Counted from the first letter of the stretch, positions 45,038-54,794 are shown. The stretch is 64,000 nucleotides of DNA from Luteimonas galliterrae (GCF_023374055.1 NZ_JAMBEP010000003.1:302467-366466), one strand, 5' to 3'. The notes: a model not told the origin generated them from the letters alone. Numbers and translations are program-made.

Positions 45038-46324
45038 TCAGCCGCCAGCTCGCATGCCAGCGCGATGGCCGCGCCAGGCGTAGTAGAGGATATACAGGTA
45101 GCAAGGGACTGCTAGAGCCGCGAATATCAGCTGAAAGTCATGCTGCTGCTTCAGTACCGCGAATAGCTGAGGAATGATTGCACCGCCAGCGATACCCATG
45201 ACTAACAGCGCGGAACCCGTTTCGGTGAAACGGCCGAGCCCTTTGATGGCCAGCGGGAAGATCGCCGGCCACATCATCGCGTTGGCGAAGCCTAGAGCGG
45301 CCACGAAAGCCACCGAAACGTAGCCGTGCGTCGCGAAAGCTCCGCACGCCAACAGGATACCCAACGCTGCCGAGAGCGTGAGATAGCGCTCCTGCGTGAT
45401 GAACCGCGGGATCACTATGAGTCCGACGACGTAGCCGATCAGCATGGCGCCCAAAGTAAAGGCCGTGAGGAATTTCGTCTCGTCCAATGGCAAGCCGAGC
45501 CCGTTAGCGTAGGTACCGATCGCGTCGCCTGCCAAAACCTCCACACCAACATAGGCGAAGAGACAAAGGACGCCTAACCAAAGATGAGGATACTGGAACA
45601 CGCTGCGGCGGCCTCCGCCCGAACCCACATCGCGTTCCGCATTCACCTTGGAAGCTTCAAGGTCGGGAAGCGGCGAAAAAAGCACCGCAACGCTTGTCAG
45701 CAACAAAACGCCCGCCAGCATCAGATAAGGCACATGAATCTTTGCCGCGAACTCATCGAGCATCTGCAACTTGGCTGCCGCGTCGGCAACCGCCACTTTC
45801 GAAGCGAAGTCGCCGATATCGTGCAGCACAAACGCGCCGATCACGATCGGACCTACGATGCCGGCAAGCTTGTTGCAGATGCCCATCAGTGCGATACGCC
45901 TGGCGGCGCTCTCGATAGGGCCGAGGATACTGATATAAGGATTGACCGCAGTCTGCAGCAGAGCCAGTCCTCCACCGATAACGAACAATCCCGACAATGC
46001 GCCGGCATACCAACGCTGGGTCGAAAATTGTCCGAACATCGCAGCGCCGATCGCCATGACCATCAGGCTCAGCGCTAGTCCTTTTTTCATGCCCGTACGT
46101 TTGAGCGCCCATGCGGCAGGCAGAGCCAGCACGAAGTAGGAGATGTAGAAGACGAATACGACGAAGAACGCTCGTACTTCGTCCAAATCGAAGGCCAGCC
46201 TGACGAAAGTGATCAGCGGCCCGTTGATCCAGGTGAAGAATCCGATGATGAAGAACAGCGCGCCGATGATGGCGATCGACGTCGCCTGGCTCGCAGGCCT
46301 GGACACGGTTGCAGTGGCGGACAT
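45038..46324 (-). CDS. nagP: NagP-type sugar:H+ symporter (MFS, FucP-like)
   Basis: Inner-membrane importer of N-acetylglucosamine. The 428-residue protein has 12 hydrophobic segments and FFIIGFFTWINGPLITFVRL, FVFYISYFVLALPAAW, and GLALLQTAVNPYISILGP, as in the FucP/NagP class. ATG 46324 has AGGAGC nine bases upstream. Its base composition is visibly more AT-rich than the genes around it, and codon choice is less GC3-biased, suggesting later acquisition. First gene of the minus-strand NAG operon. Confidence 0.93.
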   Translation of the reverse strand: MSATATVSRPASQATSIAIIGALFFIIGFFTWINGPLITFVRLAFDLDEVRAFFVVFVFYISYFVLALPAAWALKRTGMKKGLALSLMVMAIGAAMFGQFSTQRWYAGALSGLFVIGGGLALLQTAVNPYISILGPIESAARRIALMGICNKLAGIVGPIVIGAFVLHDIGDFASKVAVADAAAKLQMLDEFAAKIHVPYLMLAGVLLLTSVAVLFSPLPDLEASKVNAERDVGSGGGRRSVFQYPHLWLGVLCLFAYVGVEVLAGDAIGTYANGLGLPLDETKFLTAFTLGAMLIGYVVGLIVIPRFITQERYLTLSAALGILLACGAFATHGYVSVAFVAALGFANAMMWPAIFPLAIKGLGRFTETGSALLVMGIAGGAIIPQLFAVLKQQHDFQLIFAALAVPCYLYILYYAWRGHRAGMRAGG

Positions 46325-46403
46325 GTAAGAAAGCTCCTGCAGGAAGGACCCGGGTACGGACACGGCGCCGACTCCGGCCAAACGGCACGGTACCCGACTG
46401 GGA

Positions 46404-46417
46404 ATAACGTTGTCACT
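46404..46417. promoter_or_regulatory. Candidate NagR half-site upstream of nagP
   Basis: TAACGTTGTCA (46405-46415) shares the octamer CGTTGTCA with the palindrome at 46636-46651. It is about 80 bases from the nagP start codon. A single half-site is weak support. Confidence 0.35.
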
Positions 46418-46524
46418 CTTTTCGCTTTTAGGCCATTACGGCCGACCGCGTCGATGATGAATACGCAGCCGGTGGCTGCTGCATTGCAGCACGCCGGCGT
46501 GGCCCAACGGTGCCCGGAAATCGA

Positions 46525-46538
46525 TGTAAACGCTTTAA
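46525..46538. promoter_or_regulatory. LacI-type operator-like sequence in the nag intergenic gap
   Basis: TGTAAACGCTTTAA resembles the AA-CG-TT core bound by LacI-family repressors, but the palindrome is imperfect. It is a second candidate for NagR in the AT-rich divergent promoter region. Confidence 0.3.
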
Positions 46539-46635
46539 TACAAACATTTTTGCGAATAATCGCCCGTCTCAACTTTGCTCTGACACAAATATGTAACTGC
46601 TCGCACGACGCCTGCCACAGGTCCTTGTCGCGCTG

Positions 46636-46651
46636 TTGACATCGTTGTCAA
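46636..46651. promoter_or_regulatory. Candidate NagR operator upstream of the kinase gene
   Basis: TTGACA-TCGT-TGTCAA has perfect six-base inverted arms, 60 bases before the kinase ATG. TTGACA could also be a -35 hexamer, in which case the operator would overlap the promoter. Binding by NagR is inferred. Confidence 0.5.
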
Positions 46652-46710
46652 AGCACTTCCACACTCCGCCGCGAAAGCTCGCCGACGGCAGCCGCCGCCA
46701 GCGCGATCGG

Positions 46711-47748
46711 ATGGGAGAACCCGTGGTCGCAATCGCCAGCCCCCTGCCGGTGGACACCGCAAGGCCGAGCGCGCCGTTCATCGCCGCCGACGTCGGCGGT
46801 ACGCACGTCCGCATCGGCCTGGTGCGCGCCAGCGGCGATCCGGCGCACCCGATCAGCGTGCTCAGCTACCGCAAGTACGTCTGCGCCGAGCATGCCGGGC
46901 TAGCCGAGATCCTCGAAGACTTCATCGCCGCGCTGGAAGGCGTCGCCGTCCAGGAAGGCGCGATCGCCAGCGCCGGCTATCCGCTGGAAGACGGCTCGCT
47001 GATCACCGCCAACCTGCCCTGGCGCGTGTCCTTGAGCGCGATCCGCGAGCGCCTGGGTTTCCGCGAATTCCGCCTGGTCAACGATTTCGAAGCGGTCGCG
47101 CATGCCGCGGCCTACGTCGACGCGAGCGAAGTGCTGCGGCTGACCGGTCCGGAAACCGCGCCGCTGGGGCCGACGCTGGTCGTGGGTCCCGGCACGGGCC
47201 TGGGCGCCGCGGTCTGGATCCCGACCGGCCAGCGCGCCGTAGTACTCGCCACCGAGGCCGGCCAGGCCGCGCTGACCACCGGCAACGCGCTGGAAATGGC
47301 GCTGCTGGAACACATGCTGCAACAACGCAGCCACGTGCCGACCGAGCATGCGCTGTCCGGACCGGGATTGAAGAACCTCTACACGGCGCTGTGCGCGCTG
47401 CGCGGCGCCACGCCGGTGCATGCCACGCCCGGCGACATCACCGCCGCCGCGCTCGCGGGCCGCGACGCGCACGCGCGCGAAAGCCTGGACGTATTCTGCG
47501 GGCTGCTCGGCAGCATGGTCGGCGACATGGCGCTGCTGTACGGCGTGCAGGGCGGCATTTATCTGGCCGGCGGCATCCTGCCGCAGATCCGCGAATTCCT
47601 GATGCGCAGCAGCTTCGTCGAGCGCTTCCTCAACAAGGGGCCGATGCGCGAGGCGCTGGAACGCATTCCGGTGAAGCTGGTCGAGCACGGGCAACTGGGC
47701 GTGATCGGCGCGGCCAGCTGGTACCTGCAGCAACGGGAGGGCGCATGA
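46711..47748 (+). CDS. nagK: Glk-type sugar kinase (putative GlcNAc kinase)
   Basis: A 345-residue kinase of the glucokinase (Glk) family, with AADVGGTHVRIGLVR (ATP phosphate loop), LVNDFEAVAHAAAYV, VVGPGTGLGAAVWIP and GGIYLAGGILPQIREFL. In xanthomonad NAG loci such Glk-like proteins (NagK-II) phosphorylate GlcNAc; from sequence alone glucose kinase is equally possible. ATG 46711 (MGEPVVAIASP) is chosen; a TTG at 46636 falls on the operator-like palindrome. First gene of the plus-strand NAG arm. Confidence 0.87.
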   Translation: MGEPVVAIASPLPVDTARPSAPFIAADVGGTHVRIGLVRASGDPAHPISVLSYRKYVCAEHAGLAEILEDFIAALEGVAVQEGAIASAGYPLEDGSLITANLPWRVSLSAIRERLGFREFRLVNDFEAVAHAAAYVDASEVLRLTGPETAPLGPTLVVGPGTGLGAAVWIPTGQRAVVLATEAGQAALTTGNALEMALLEHMLQQRSHVPTEHALSGPGLKNLYTALCALRGATPVHATPGDITAAALAGRDAHARESLDVFCGLLGSMVGDMALLYGVQGGIYLAGGILPQIREFLMRSSFVERFLNKGPMREALERIPVKLVEHGQLGVIGAASWYLQQREGA

Positions 47749-47896
47749 GTATCCGCGCTCCGCAACCGACAAGGATGACGACGGCGCGCATCGCGGCATT
47801 CGCGGCGCGCGCCGCGGCGAAAAGGCACAACAGGCACGGCCGCGGGAGGGACGCTACACCCGCAGCCGAAACTCAATCAGTGATGGGAGAGACATC

Positions 47897-50542
47897 ATGA
47901 AGTACCGCAAATCCGTGCTATCGGCGGCGATAGTCACCTGCTTGGGTTTCGTCACGCACGCCCACGCGCAGGACGCCGCAGTGCAGACCTCGCAGCCTGC
48001 CGGTCAGGCGCAGGAAGAAGTGAAGGAGCTGGACACGATCACCGTGGTCGGCATCCGCGCCAGCCTGCAACAGGCGCTGCAGACCAAGCGCGACGCCAAC
48101 GCCGTGGTCGAGGCGCTCAGCGCCGAGGACCTGGGCGAGTTCCCCAATACCAACGTCGCCGAAGCGATGACGCAGATCCCCGGCGTCACCATCGACCGCC
48201 GCTTCGGCCAGGGCGAGCGGGTCAGCATCGACGGCACCGATCCCAGCCTCAACCTGACCTTCCTGGACGGCCATCCGGTGGCGCAGTCGATCTGGCTGTT
48301 CGGCGAGCAGCCCAACCGCGGCTTCGACCAGACCCAGATCGCCTCGGAAATCATCGGCCGCCTGGAAGTCTACAAGTCGCCCGAAGCGCGCCTGCCCGAA
48401 GGCAGCCTCGGCGGCACCGTGCTGATGCATACGCGCAAGCCGCTGGACCTGGACGCGAACAGCGTCGCCGGCACCTTCGGCTATAACTACAACGCGCAGG
48501 CCAGCGAGGTGAAGCCGAGCATCTCGGCGCTGTACAGCTGGAAGAACGCCGCCGAGACCTGGGGCATCGCCGTCGCCGCGCAGCATTACGAAGAGCAAGT
48601 GGATCGCCAGGGCTTGGAGATTTTCGGCTACGTGCCGGCGTCCACCTTCCCCAATGCGGTCGGCGTGGATCCCAATGCGCAGGTGCCGAACTTCATCAAC
48701 GCCGCCTGGTTCCAGCAGACCCGCAAACGCGACAGCGTCACCGCCAACTTGCAGTTCAAGCCCAGCGACGAGTTGGAATTCAACTTGAGCGCGCTCTACA
48801 TCAAGGAAGACTTCGCCAACTACAACCAGTCGATGTACAACTTCCTGTCGTTGCGTCCCGATCAAGTGGATTCGCTGACCGGCGGCGGCAACGGCATCGT
48901 CACCGGCGGCCATTCAGGCGCCAACAGCGTGGTGTTCTACGACAACAACGTGCGCGCGAGCGAGCCGACCACCAAGGGCCTGGACCTGACCGGCGCCTAC
49001 TACGGCGACGGCTGGAAGCTGTCCGGCCAGATCGGCCAGAGCAAGTCCGACAATGAGCTCAAGCAGTGGTTCATCGAGCCGGCCTATACCGGCGGGTTCA
49101 GCTGGGACATCAACCGAGGCATCACCTTCGACGATCCGGCCGCCGCGCGAGATCCGGCCAACTGGCGCGCCGAAGGCTTCTTCGGCAACCATGGCATCGT
49201 CAAGACCGAAACCGAGGACAACTACGGCCAGGTCGACTTCAGCAAGAGTTTCGACGGCACCTTCAACGAACTGCTGTTCGGCGTGCGCCGCCACGAGCAT
49301 ACCGAGGATCTGGTCAGCAACGTCTACGGCATCGCGCCGGTGGGCAACCTGGCGCAGGTGGGCACGATCGGCTTCACCGATATCGGCGGCTTCGCGCCGG
49401 ACCATGGCCAGCACCTGTACGTCGGCCGGCAGAACGTGATCAATTGGGTGAACGGCGCGCCGCCGAACTTCGCCAATCCCGATGCAGCTACATTCCTCAA
49501 CGGCACCAGCTCGATCGAGCAGACCAACTCTTCGGCCTACGTACAGGCGAACTTCGGCGCCGACCGTTGGCGCGGCAACATCGGCGTGCGCTACGTCAAG
49601 GCCGAGATCGAGACCACGGGCTTCAATCTGGGCAGCGATCCGGCCTCGCTGCCGGCGCAACCGCATTGGCTGGTCACGCGCAAGAACGAGGACGACTACC
49701 TGCTGCCTTCGCTCAACGTGGCGTTCGACGTGACCGACGATTTCCTGTTGCGCTTCGCCGCCGCCAAGGTCGTCGCCTGGGCGCCGTACAACCAGATGTC
49801 GCCCAGCACCTTCGTCAACGACACCACGCTCACCGCCTCGGGCGGCAACACCGACCTGGGCGCCTACGAGTCCACCAACTACAACCTGTCGGCCGAGTGG
49901 TACTTCGCCGAGGAATCGGTGCTCGCCGCCTCGCTGTTCTACAAGGACATCGAGAACTTCATCGAAACCGATGTAGGCGTCGAGCGGCTGTTCAACTCGC
50001 TCAGCGACGACGCCGATCCGGGCGCGTTCGAGGATTTCGTCGCCCAGGGCCTGTGCACCGCGGACGGATTCTGCAACTACAGCGTGCAGCGCCCGCGCAA
50101 CGCCGGCAAAGGCGAGATCAAGGGCTTCAACCTGAGCTACCAGCAGCCGTTCGGCGAGACCGGCTTCGGCATCGTCGCCAACTACACGTTCGCCGACGGC
50201 GAAACGGCGGCCGGCAACGACCTGCCCTACCAGTCGGAGAACCAGTACAACGTGAGCCCGTACTACGAGAAGGGCAAGTTCAGCGCGCGCCTGACCTACG
50301 GCTGGCGCAGCGAGTACCTGGCCGGCGGCTTCGTGGCGGGCGCACCGCCGGTGAGCGTGGACTCGTACACCGACGTGGGCGCGAGCCTGGGCTGGAAGTT
50401 CAACGACACGGTGCAGCTGAACTTCGACGCGCAGAACCTGCTCGACGAGGAATACTTCCAGTACTTCGAAGAGAAGTTCCAGCCGGCCAACCGCTACACC
50501 ACCGGCCGCCGTTATCAGGTCTCGCTGCAGCTGAAGTTCTAA
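47897..50542 (+). CDS. TonB-dependent outer-membrane receptor of the NAG locus
   Basis: Energised outer-membrane importer, 881 residues, most likely for chitooligosaccharides. Signal peptide to about residue 24 (FVTHAHAQ), TonB box LDTITVVG, plug domain (NVAEAMTQIPGVTIDRRF, GTVLMHTRKPLDLD), then a beta-barrel ending YQVSLQLKF with the terminal aromatic. It belongs to the large receptor family of xanthomonad carbohydrate uptake loci. Start ATG 47897 follows GGGAGAGACATC. A hairpin after it may attenuate transcription into the hexosaminidase gene. Confidence 0.93.
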   Translation: MKYRKSVLSAAIVTCLGFVTHAHAQDAAVQTSQPAGQAQEEVKELDTITVVGIRASLQQALQTKRDANAVVEALSAEDLGEFPNTNVAEAMTQIPGVTIDRRFGQGERVSIDGTDPSLNLTFLDGHPVAQSIWLFGEQPNRGFDQTQIASEIIGRLEVYKSPEARLPEGSLGGTVLMHTRKPLDLDANSVAGTFGYNYNAQASEVKPSISALYSWKNAAETWGIAVAAQHYEEQVDRQGLEIFGYVPASTFPNAVGVDPNAQVPNFINAAWFQQTRKRDSVTANLQFKPSDELEFNLSALYIKEDFANYNQSMYNFLSLRPDQVDSLTGGGNGIVTGGHSGANSVVFYDNNVRASEPTTKGLDLTGAYYGDGWKLSGQIGQSKSDNELKQWFIEPAYTGGFSWDINRGITFDDPAAARDPANWRAEGFFGNHGIVKTETEDNYGQVDFSKSFDGTFNELLFGVRRHEHTEDLVSNVYGIAPVGNLAQVGTIGFTDIGGFAPDHGQHLYVGRQNVINWVNGAPPNFANPDAATFLNGTSSIEQTNSSAYVQANFGADRWRGNIGVRYVKAEIETTGFNLGSDPASLPAQPHWLVTRKNEDDYLLPSLNVAFDVTDDFLLRFAAAKVVAWAPYNQMSPSTFVNDTTLTASGGNTDLGAYESTNYNLSAEWYFAEESVLAASLFYKDIENFIETDVGVERLFNSLSDDADPGAFEDFVAQGLCTADGFCNYSVQRPRNAGKGEIKGFNLSYQQPFGETGFGIVANYTFADGETAAGNDLPYQSENQYNVSPYYEKGKFSARLTYGWRSEYLAGGFVAGAPPVSVDSYTDVGASLGWKFNDTVQLNFDAQNLLDEEYFQYFEEKFQPANRYTTGRRYQVSLQLKF

Positions 50543-50566
50543 GCTGGCGCTATCATCGGTAACTTG

Positions 50567-50593
50567 CGCGGGCCTGGTCGTACCGGGCCCGCG
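50567..50593 (+). terminator. GC-rich hairpin between the TonB receptor and GH20 genes
   Basis: The stem CGCGGGCC / GGCCCGCG closes an 11-base loop, followed only by TCATTTC. It could be a partial terminator or processing site. Confidence 0.4.
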
Positions 50594-50615
50594 TCATTTC
50601 AGGGAGTCCCTCGCC

Positions 50616-52937
50616 GTGAACGTTGTGCGCAAGATTCTTTCCCGATTCCGTCGAGGCGTACTGATCGCCACTGTCGCGGCCGCATGCGCGGGACTCGCCG
50701 CGTGCGAGCGGCCGCCGACGAAGACCGAAGCCGCGCAATCGCCTGTGCTGATACCCGCGCCGGCAAAACTGGTCGCTCGCGACGGCGGCTACACGCTGGC
50801 ATCGGCTAGCGGAATAAAGACGGGCGACGAGGCCTCGGCGCGCGTCGCTCGCTATTTCTCCAGCCTGGTCGAGCGCACGCACAAGCTGGCGTTGAAACCG
50901 TCGCCGGGCACCGACGGAGCGGTCGTGTTCGCGATCGACAACTCCGCGCCGGAAGGGGCCGAAGCGTACACGCTGCGCATCACCGGCCAGGGCGTCCGCG
51001 TCGCCGCGCGCGACGAGCGCGGCCTGTTCTACGGCGCGGTCACGCTGTGGCAGCTGCTCGGCGCGGACGGCAGGCTGCCCGCGGTCGAGATCGAAGACGC
51101 GCCGCGCTTCGCCTGGCGCGGACTGATGCTGGATTCGGCGCGCCACTTCCAGTCCGTGGACGAGATCAAGAAGTTGCTCGACGCATTGGCGTTGCACAAG
51201 CTCAACACCTTCCACTGGCACCTGACCGACGACCAGGGCTGGCGGATCGAGATCAAGAAATATCCCAAGCTCACCGAGATCGGCGGCTGCCGCATCCCGG
51301 CCGGCGACGGCGGAATCGATCCGGCTACGCGCAAGCCGCGGCCTTATTGCGGCTTTTACACCCAGGACCAGATCCGCGATGTGGTGCGTTACGCCGCCGA
51401 ACGGCATATCACGGTCGTCCCCGAAATCAACGTGCCCGGCCATGCGCAGGCGGCGATCGCGGCGTACCCCGAGCTGGGCGTGCTCGGCACGCGGCCGGCG
51501 GTATCGAACGAATGGGGCGTCAACACGTACCTGATCAATACCGAGGAGAGCACGTACCGGTTCCTGGAAGGCGTGCTCGATGAAGTCGCCGCGCTGTTCC
51601 CCGGCCCTTACGTGCATATCGGCGGCGACGAAGCCGTCAAGGACCAATGGGAAGCGTCGCCGCGCGTCCAGCAGCGCATGCGCGAACTCGGCCTGAAGGA
51701 CGAGATGCAGATGCAGAGCCTATTGGTCGCACGTTTGGAAAAGCACCTGGCGGCCAAGGGCAAGCGCCTGATCGGCTGGGACGAGATTCTCGAAGGCAGC
51801 CTGCCGGCCGACGCCACCGTGATGTCCTGGCGCGGCACGCAAGGCGGCATCGATGCGGTCAAACGCGGGCATGACGTGGTCATGTCGCCCTCATCCGACC
51901 TTTACCTGGACTACCTTCAGACCGATTCGGCCGACGAACCGCCGGGGCGCCCGGCGACGATCACCCTGCAGGAAGTGTATGCGTACGAGCCGGTGCCGGC
52001 CGCGCTTTCCGGCGACGAGAAGAAACACGTGCTCGGCGTGCAGGCCAACGTCTGGACCGAGCACATGCGCACCTTCGCGCGCATGCAGCACGCCATTTTT
52101 CCGCGCATCGCGGCGCTTTCGGAAACGGCGTGGTCGCCGGCATCGCGCAAGGACTACCAGGATTTCCTGGCGCGCCTGCCTGCCCAGTTGCAACGTTATC
52201 GCGCACTCGGCATCGATTACGCGCAGACGCCGTTCCGGGTGGACATCGCCGCGGATGCGGGCAAGCGCGGGAGCGAGGCGCAGGTGACGCTCGCCAATCC
52301 GCTCGGCTACGGCATCCGCTATACCACCGACGGCAGCGAGCCGACGGCGACGTCCAGCGAATACGGCGCGCCGTTCGCGCTGCCGATGCCGGGCAAGGTG
52401 CGCGCGGCGGCGTTCTACGCCGGAAAACCTCTAGCCTCCGCCAGCGAACGCGACATCGACGCCGCGTCGCTGCTGGTCCGCAGCGACGAACAGCTGAAAA
52501 TGTGCACCGATAGCTTGATGCTGCGCCTGGAAGACGATGGCCCGGCCGACGGCGAACGCGCCATCTTCAACGTCGACATCTTCAATCCCTGCTGGCAATG
52601 GAACGGCGCCGACTTCGACGGCATCGCCGCGATCGAAGTCCGCGCCGGCCGCATTCCGTACTTCTTCCAGCTGGCCCACGACGAGCCGAATCGCAAGTTC
52701 AAACCTGCCAAGAGCGCGCACGGCGAACTCGAAATCCGCGCCGGCTGCGACGGCGAACTGCTCGCGAGCGTGCCGCTGCCGGCGCAGCCCGATGCCGATG
52801 GCTTCGCGACGCTGGATGCGAAGCTGGCCGGCAATGCGGGAAAGCAGGATCTCTGCATCTACTTCACCGGCGATACGCGGCCGACGATGTGGGCGCTGGA
52901 TCGGGTACGTCTTGTGCCGGGTGCTGGACAACCATAA
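50616..52937 (+). CDS. nahA: Beta-N-acetylhexosaminidase, glycoside hydrolase family 20 (lipoprotein)
   Basis: Releases terminal GlcNAc from chitooligosaccharides in the periplasm or at the outer membrane. 773 residues with lipobox AACAGLAACE (Cys30), a small beta domain, the GH20 barrel (FAWRGLMLDSARHFQ, FHWHLTDDQGWRIEIKKYP) and the catalytic pair Asp338-Glu339 in HIGGDEAVKDQW, then a chitobiase-type C-terminal domain (IRYTTDGSEPTATSSEYGAP). It starts at GTG 50616, supported by AGGGAG upstream. Third gene of the plus-strand NAG arm. Confidence 0.95.
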   Translation: MNVVRKILSRFRRGVLIATVAAACAGLAACERPPTKTEAAQSPVLIPAPAKLVARDGGYTLASASGIKTGDEASARVARYFSSLVERTHKLALKPSPGTDGAVVFAIDNSAPEGAEAYTLRITGQGVRVAARDERGLFYGAVTLWQLLGADGRLPAVEIEDAPRFAWRGLMLDSARHFQSVDEIKKLLDALALHKLNTFHWHLTDDQGWRIEIKKYPKLTEIGGCRIPAGDGGIDPATRKPRPYCGFYTQDQIRDVVRYAAERHITVVPEINVPGHAQAAIAAYPELGVLGTRPAVSNEWGVNTYLINTEESTYRFLEGVLDEVAALFPGPYVHIGGDEAVKDQWEASPRVQQRMRELGLKDEMQMQSLLVARLEKHLAAKGKRLIGWDEILEGSLPADATVMSWRGTQGGIDAVKRGHDVVMSPSSDLYLDYLQTDSADEPPGRPATITLQEVYAYEPVPAALSGDEKKHVLGVQANVWTEHMRTFARMQHAIFPRIAALSETAWSPASRKDYQDFLARLPAQLQRYRALGIDYAQTPFRVDIAADAGKRGSEAQVTLANPLGYGIRYTTDGSEPTATSSEYGAPFALPMPGKVRAAAFYAGKPLASASERDIDAASLLVRSDEQLKMCTDSLMLRLEDDGPADGERAIFNVDIFNPCWQWNGADFDGIAAIEVRAGRIPYFFQLAHDEPNRKFKPAKSAHGELEIRAGCDGELLASVPLPAQPDADGFATLDAKLAGNAGKQDLCIYFTGDTRPTMWALDRVRLVPGAGQP

Positions 52938-52962
52938 GGCGCATCGGAAGTGCCCGCTTTTC

Positions 52963-53047
52963 TGTAGGAGCGGCTTCAGCCGCGAGTTTTCCCGCCGCGG
53001 TGGCGCGAGCGTGACGGAAAAGCTCGCGGCTGAAGCCGCTCCTACAA
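52963..53047. repeat. REPIN, family I
   Basis: Inverted units TGTAGGAGCGGCTTCAGCCG and CGGCTGAAGCCGCTCCTACA. Between the converging GH20 and VanZ-like genes. Confidence 0.9.
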
Positions 53048-53055
53048 GGGCATGC

Positions 53056-53451
53056 TCAACGCGAGTCGAACTTCAGCAACGCATCGCGCCACCGCGTCAT
53101 ACGCGTGCCCAATCCGGCGATCACGCCCAGCGTGTTCGCCAGCGCGTCCCAGCGATCCATCATGCGCGTATCGGTCAGCGCGTCTTGCGCGTATTCCAAT
53201 CCGATGCCCATCAGCACCAGCCCCAGGCCTGCGCCCAGCAGCGCGGGCCAGCGCGCGAACAGTTGCACCGCGGCGGCGGCCAGCGCGAAATAGCCGAGGA
53301 AATGCTCCCCCTTGTCGCTGCCTGCCGGCAGGGACGGCAGCATCAGCGCCGGCACTAGCGAAAGCACCACCACGGCCGCGATCGCCAGGCACCACAAGGC
53401 CGACCACAGCCGCGCATGGCCCAGCGGCTTGAGCGAGCGTCCCGCGATCAC
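53056..53451 (-). CDS. VanZ-like membrane protein
   Basis: A 131-residue protein with four hydrophobic segments. The VanZ-like pattern is LPAGSDKGEHFLGYFALAAA and GIGLEYAQDALTDTRMMDRWD followed by ANTLGVIAG. Function in this group is unknown. The start is taken as GTG 53451, which overlaps the methyltransferase stop (GTGA). No ATG is available near the domain start. Confidence 0.78.
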   Translation of the reverse strand: MIAGRSLKPLGHARLWSALWCLAIAAVVVLSLVPALMLPSLPAGSDKGEHFLGYFALAAAAVQLFARWPALLGAGLGLVLMGIGLEYAQDALTDTRMMDRWDALANTLGVIAGLGTRMTRWRDALLKFDSR

Positions 53452-54632
53452 AGCCGGAAACTCAGATCGCCGACCAGGAAGGCTGCGCCGAGCTCGACGT
53501 CGCGAGCGAAACCCATCGCCTGGAAACGCTCGCCCATCGCATCGGGCAACGTGAGCTTCTTGGCCTGCTGGCGTAGCGCGTAGCGGCCGGCCTCGTCGGC
53601 GGCTCGTGCCTCGTGCGCGGCCAGCCGTTGTTCCAGGCCGTTGCCGATCAGGAAGCTGGCCTGCGAGCAATAGCCGGCGAAATCGAAGCCGGCGTGCGTG
53701 CCGGCCTCGGCCAGGGCGGTGAAGTCGACCGAAGCGGTGAGATCCTGCAGGCCCACCCGCGCATAGACATCGTCCGCGAGCCGATGGCGATGGAAGGCGC
53801 GCAAGGTGCCGTCGCTGCGGGCGGGCGAATAGTATTCGCCGCGCGGATGGCCGTAATCCACGAACAGCATCGCGCCGGCATCCAGCCCGCCGGCGATCGC
53901 CTGCAGCCAGTACGGCAATTGCGGCAGCAGCTCGGACCGGTAGCCGTCGGCGAAAGGCGCGGGCAACTGGCGTTCCACGTGCCGCACGGCGGCGGCGAGC
54001 AAGGCATCGGCCGGCCGCTCGGTCCGCACGAAGCGCCCTTGATCGTCCAGCGCGACGTACTCTTCGTACACTTCGCCGCCGATCATCGCGAAGCGCGGGG
54101 TCGGCAGCGCATCGATCACTTCGTTGGCGAACAGCACGCCGTTCCAGTGCTCGTTGATCGGCCCCTCGAGCCAGACGATGCGGTCGAACACCGGCGGCGT
54201 CAGTTTGTTGCGCAGGCGCTCGCGCTGGCGCTCGCGCAAGTCGGCGCTGGGTTCGAGGATGGCGTAGCGCGCCGGCATCGCATCGCTCGCCATCAGATGC
54301 TTGACGGCCGCTTCGGCGAACGCGCCGCTGCCGCCGCCGATCTCGACGAAGACCGCATCCTCGCCCAGCTGCCGGATCACCGGCGCCGCCGCTTCGATCA
54401 CGCACTCGGCGAACAGCGCGCCCAGCTCCGGCGCGGTGACGAAATCGCCGGCCGCGCCGAATTTGGTCGCCCCCGCGCTGTAATAGCCCAGTCCCGGCGC
54501 GTACAACGCCAATTCCATGAAACGCGAGAAAGGAATGGCGCCGCCGCCGGCGGCGATCTGGTCGCGGATCAGGTCGCGCAGGCGCTCGCTGTGGGCGAGC
54601 GCGTGGGCATCGATAGTGTCGGGCGGGATCAT
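53448..54632 (-). CDS. SAM-dependent methyltransferase, MidA/NDUFAF7 family (DUF185)
   Basis: A 394-residue protein with ALYAPGLGYYSAGATKFGAAGD, FVEIGGGSGAFAEAAV (SAM-binding glycine motif), LFANEVIDALPTPRF and MLFVDYGHPRGEYYSP. The mitochondrial relative methylates an Arg in complex I; the bacterial role is unclear. Coupled to the VanZ-like gene by overlap. ATG 54632. Confidence 0.88.
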   Translation of the reverse strand: MIPPDTIDAHALAHSERLRDLIRDQIAAGGGAIPFSRFMELALYAPGLGYYSAGATKFGAAGDFVTAPELGALFAECVIEAAAPVIRQLGEDAVFVEIGGGSGAFAEAAVKHLMASDAMPARYAILEPSADLRERQRERLRNKLTPPVFDRIVWLEGPINEHWNGVLFANEVIDALPTPRFAMIGGEVYEEYVALDDQGRFVRTERPADALLAAAVRHVERQLPAPFADGYRSELLPQLPYWLQAIAGGLDAGAMLFVDYGHPRGEYYSPARSDGTLRAFHRHRLADDVYARVGLQDLTASVDFTALAEAGTHAGFDFAGYCSQASFLIGNGLEQRLAAHEARAADEAGRYALRQQAKKLTLPDAMGERFQAMGFARDVELGAAFLVGDLSFRL

Positions 54633-54716
54633 CGGTACAGGATAAGCGAATGCGGTCCGGCGATCGCCTTGGTCGCCGCTTGGTTATCGCCTCGCCGATT
54701 CGTCGACCACTCGTTT

Positions 54717-54794
54717 TGTCATCCCGAGCACAGCGAGGGACCTGCTTCTTCTGCGGCTCTCGAAAGTAGATTCCTCGCTGCGCTCGGGATGACA
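54717..54794. repeat. Inverted repeat, family VI
   Basis: TTGTCATCCCGAGCACAGCG and CGCTGCGCTCGGGATGACAG. In the 222-base divergent gap between the methyltransferase and folM, which holds nothing else I can see. Confidence 0.85.

Noticed and set aside
46636..46710. TTG start of the kinase gene
   Set aside because: The TTG is part of the operator-like palindrome and the added residues are not typical of Glk proteins; ATG 46711 is preferred.
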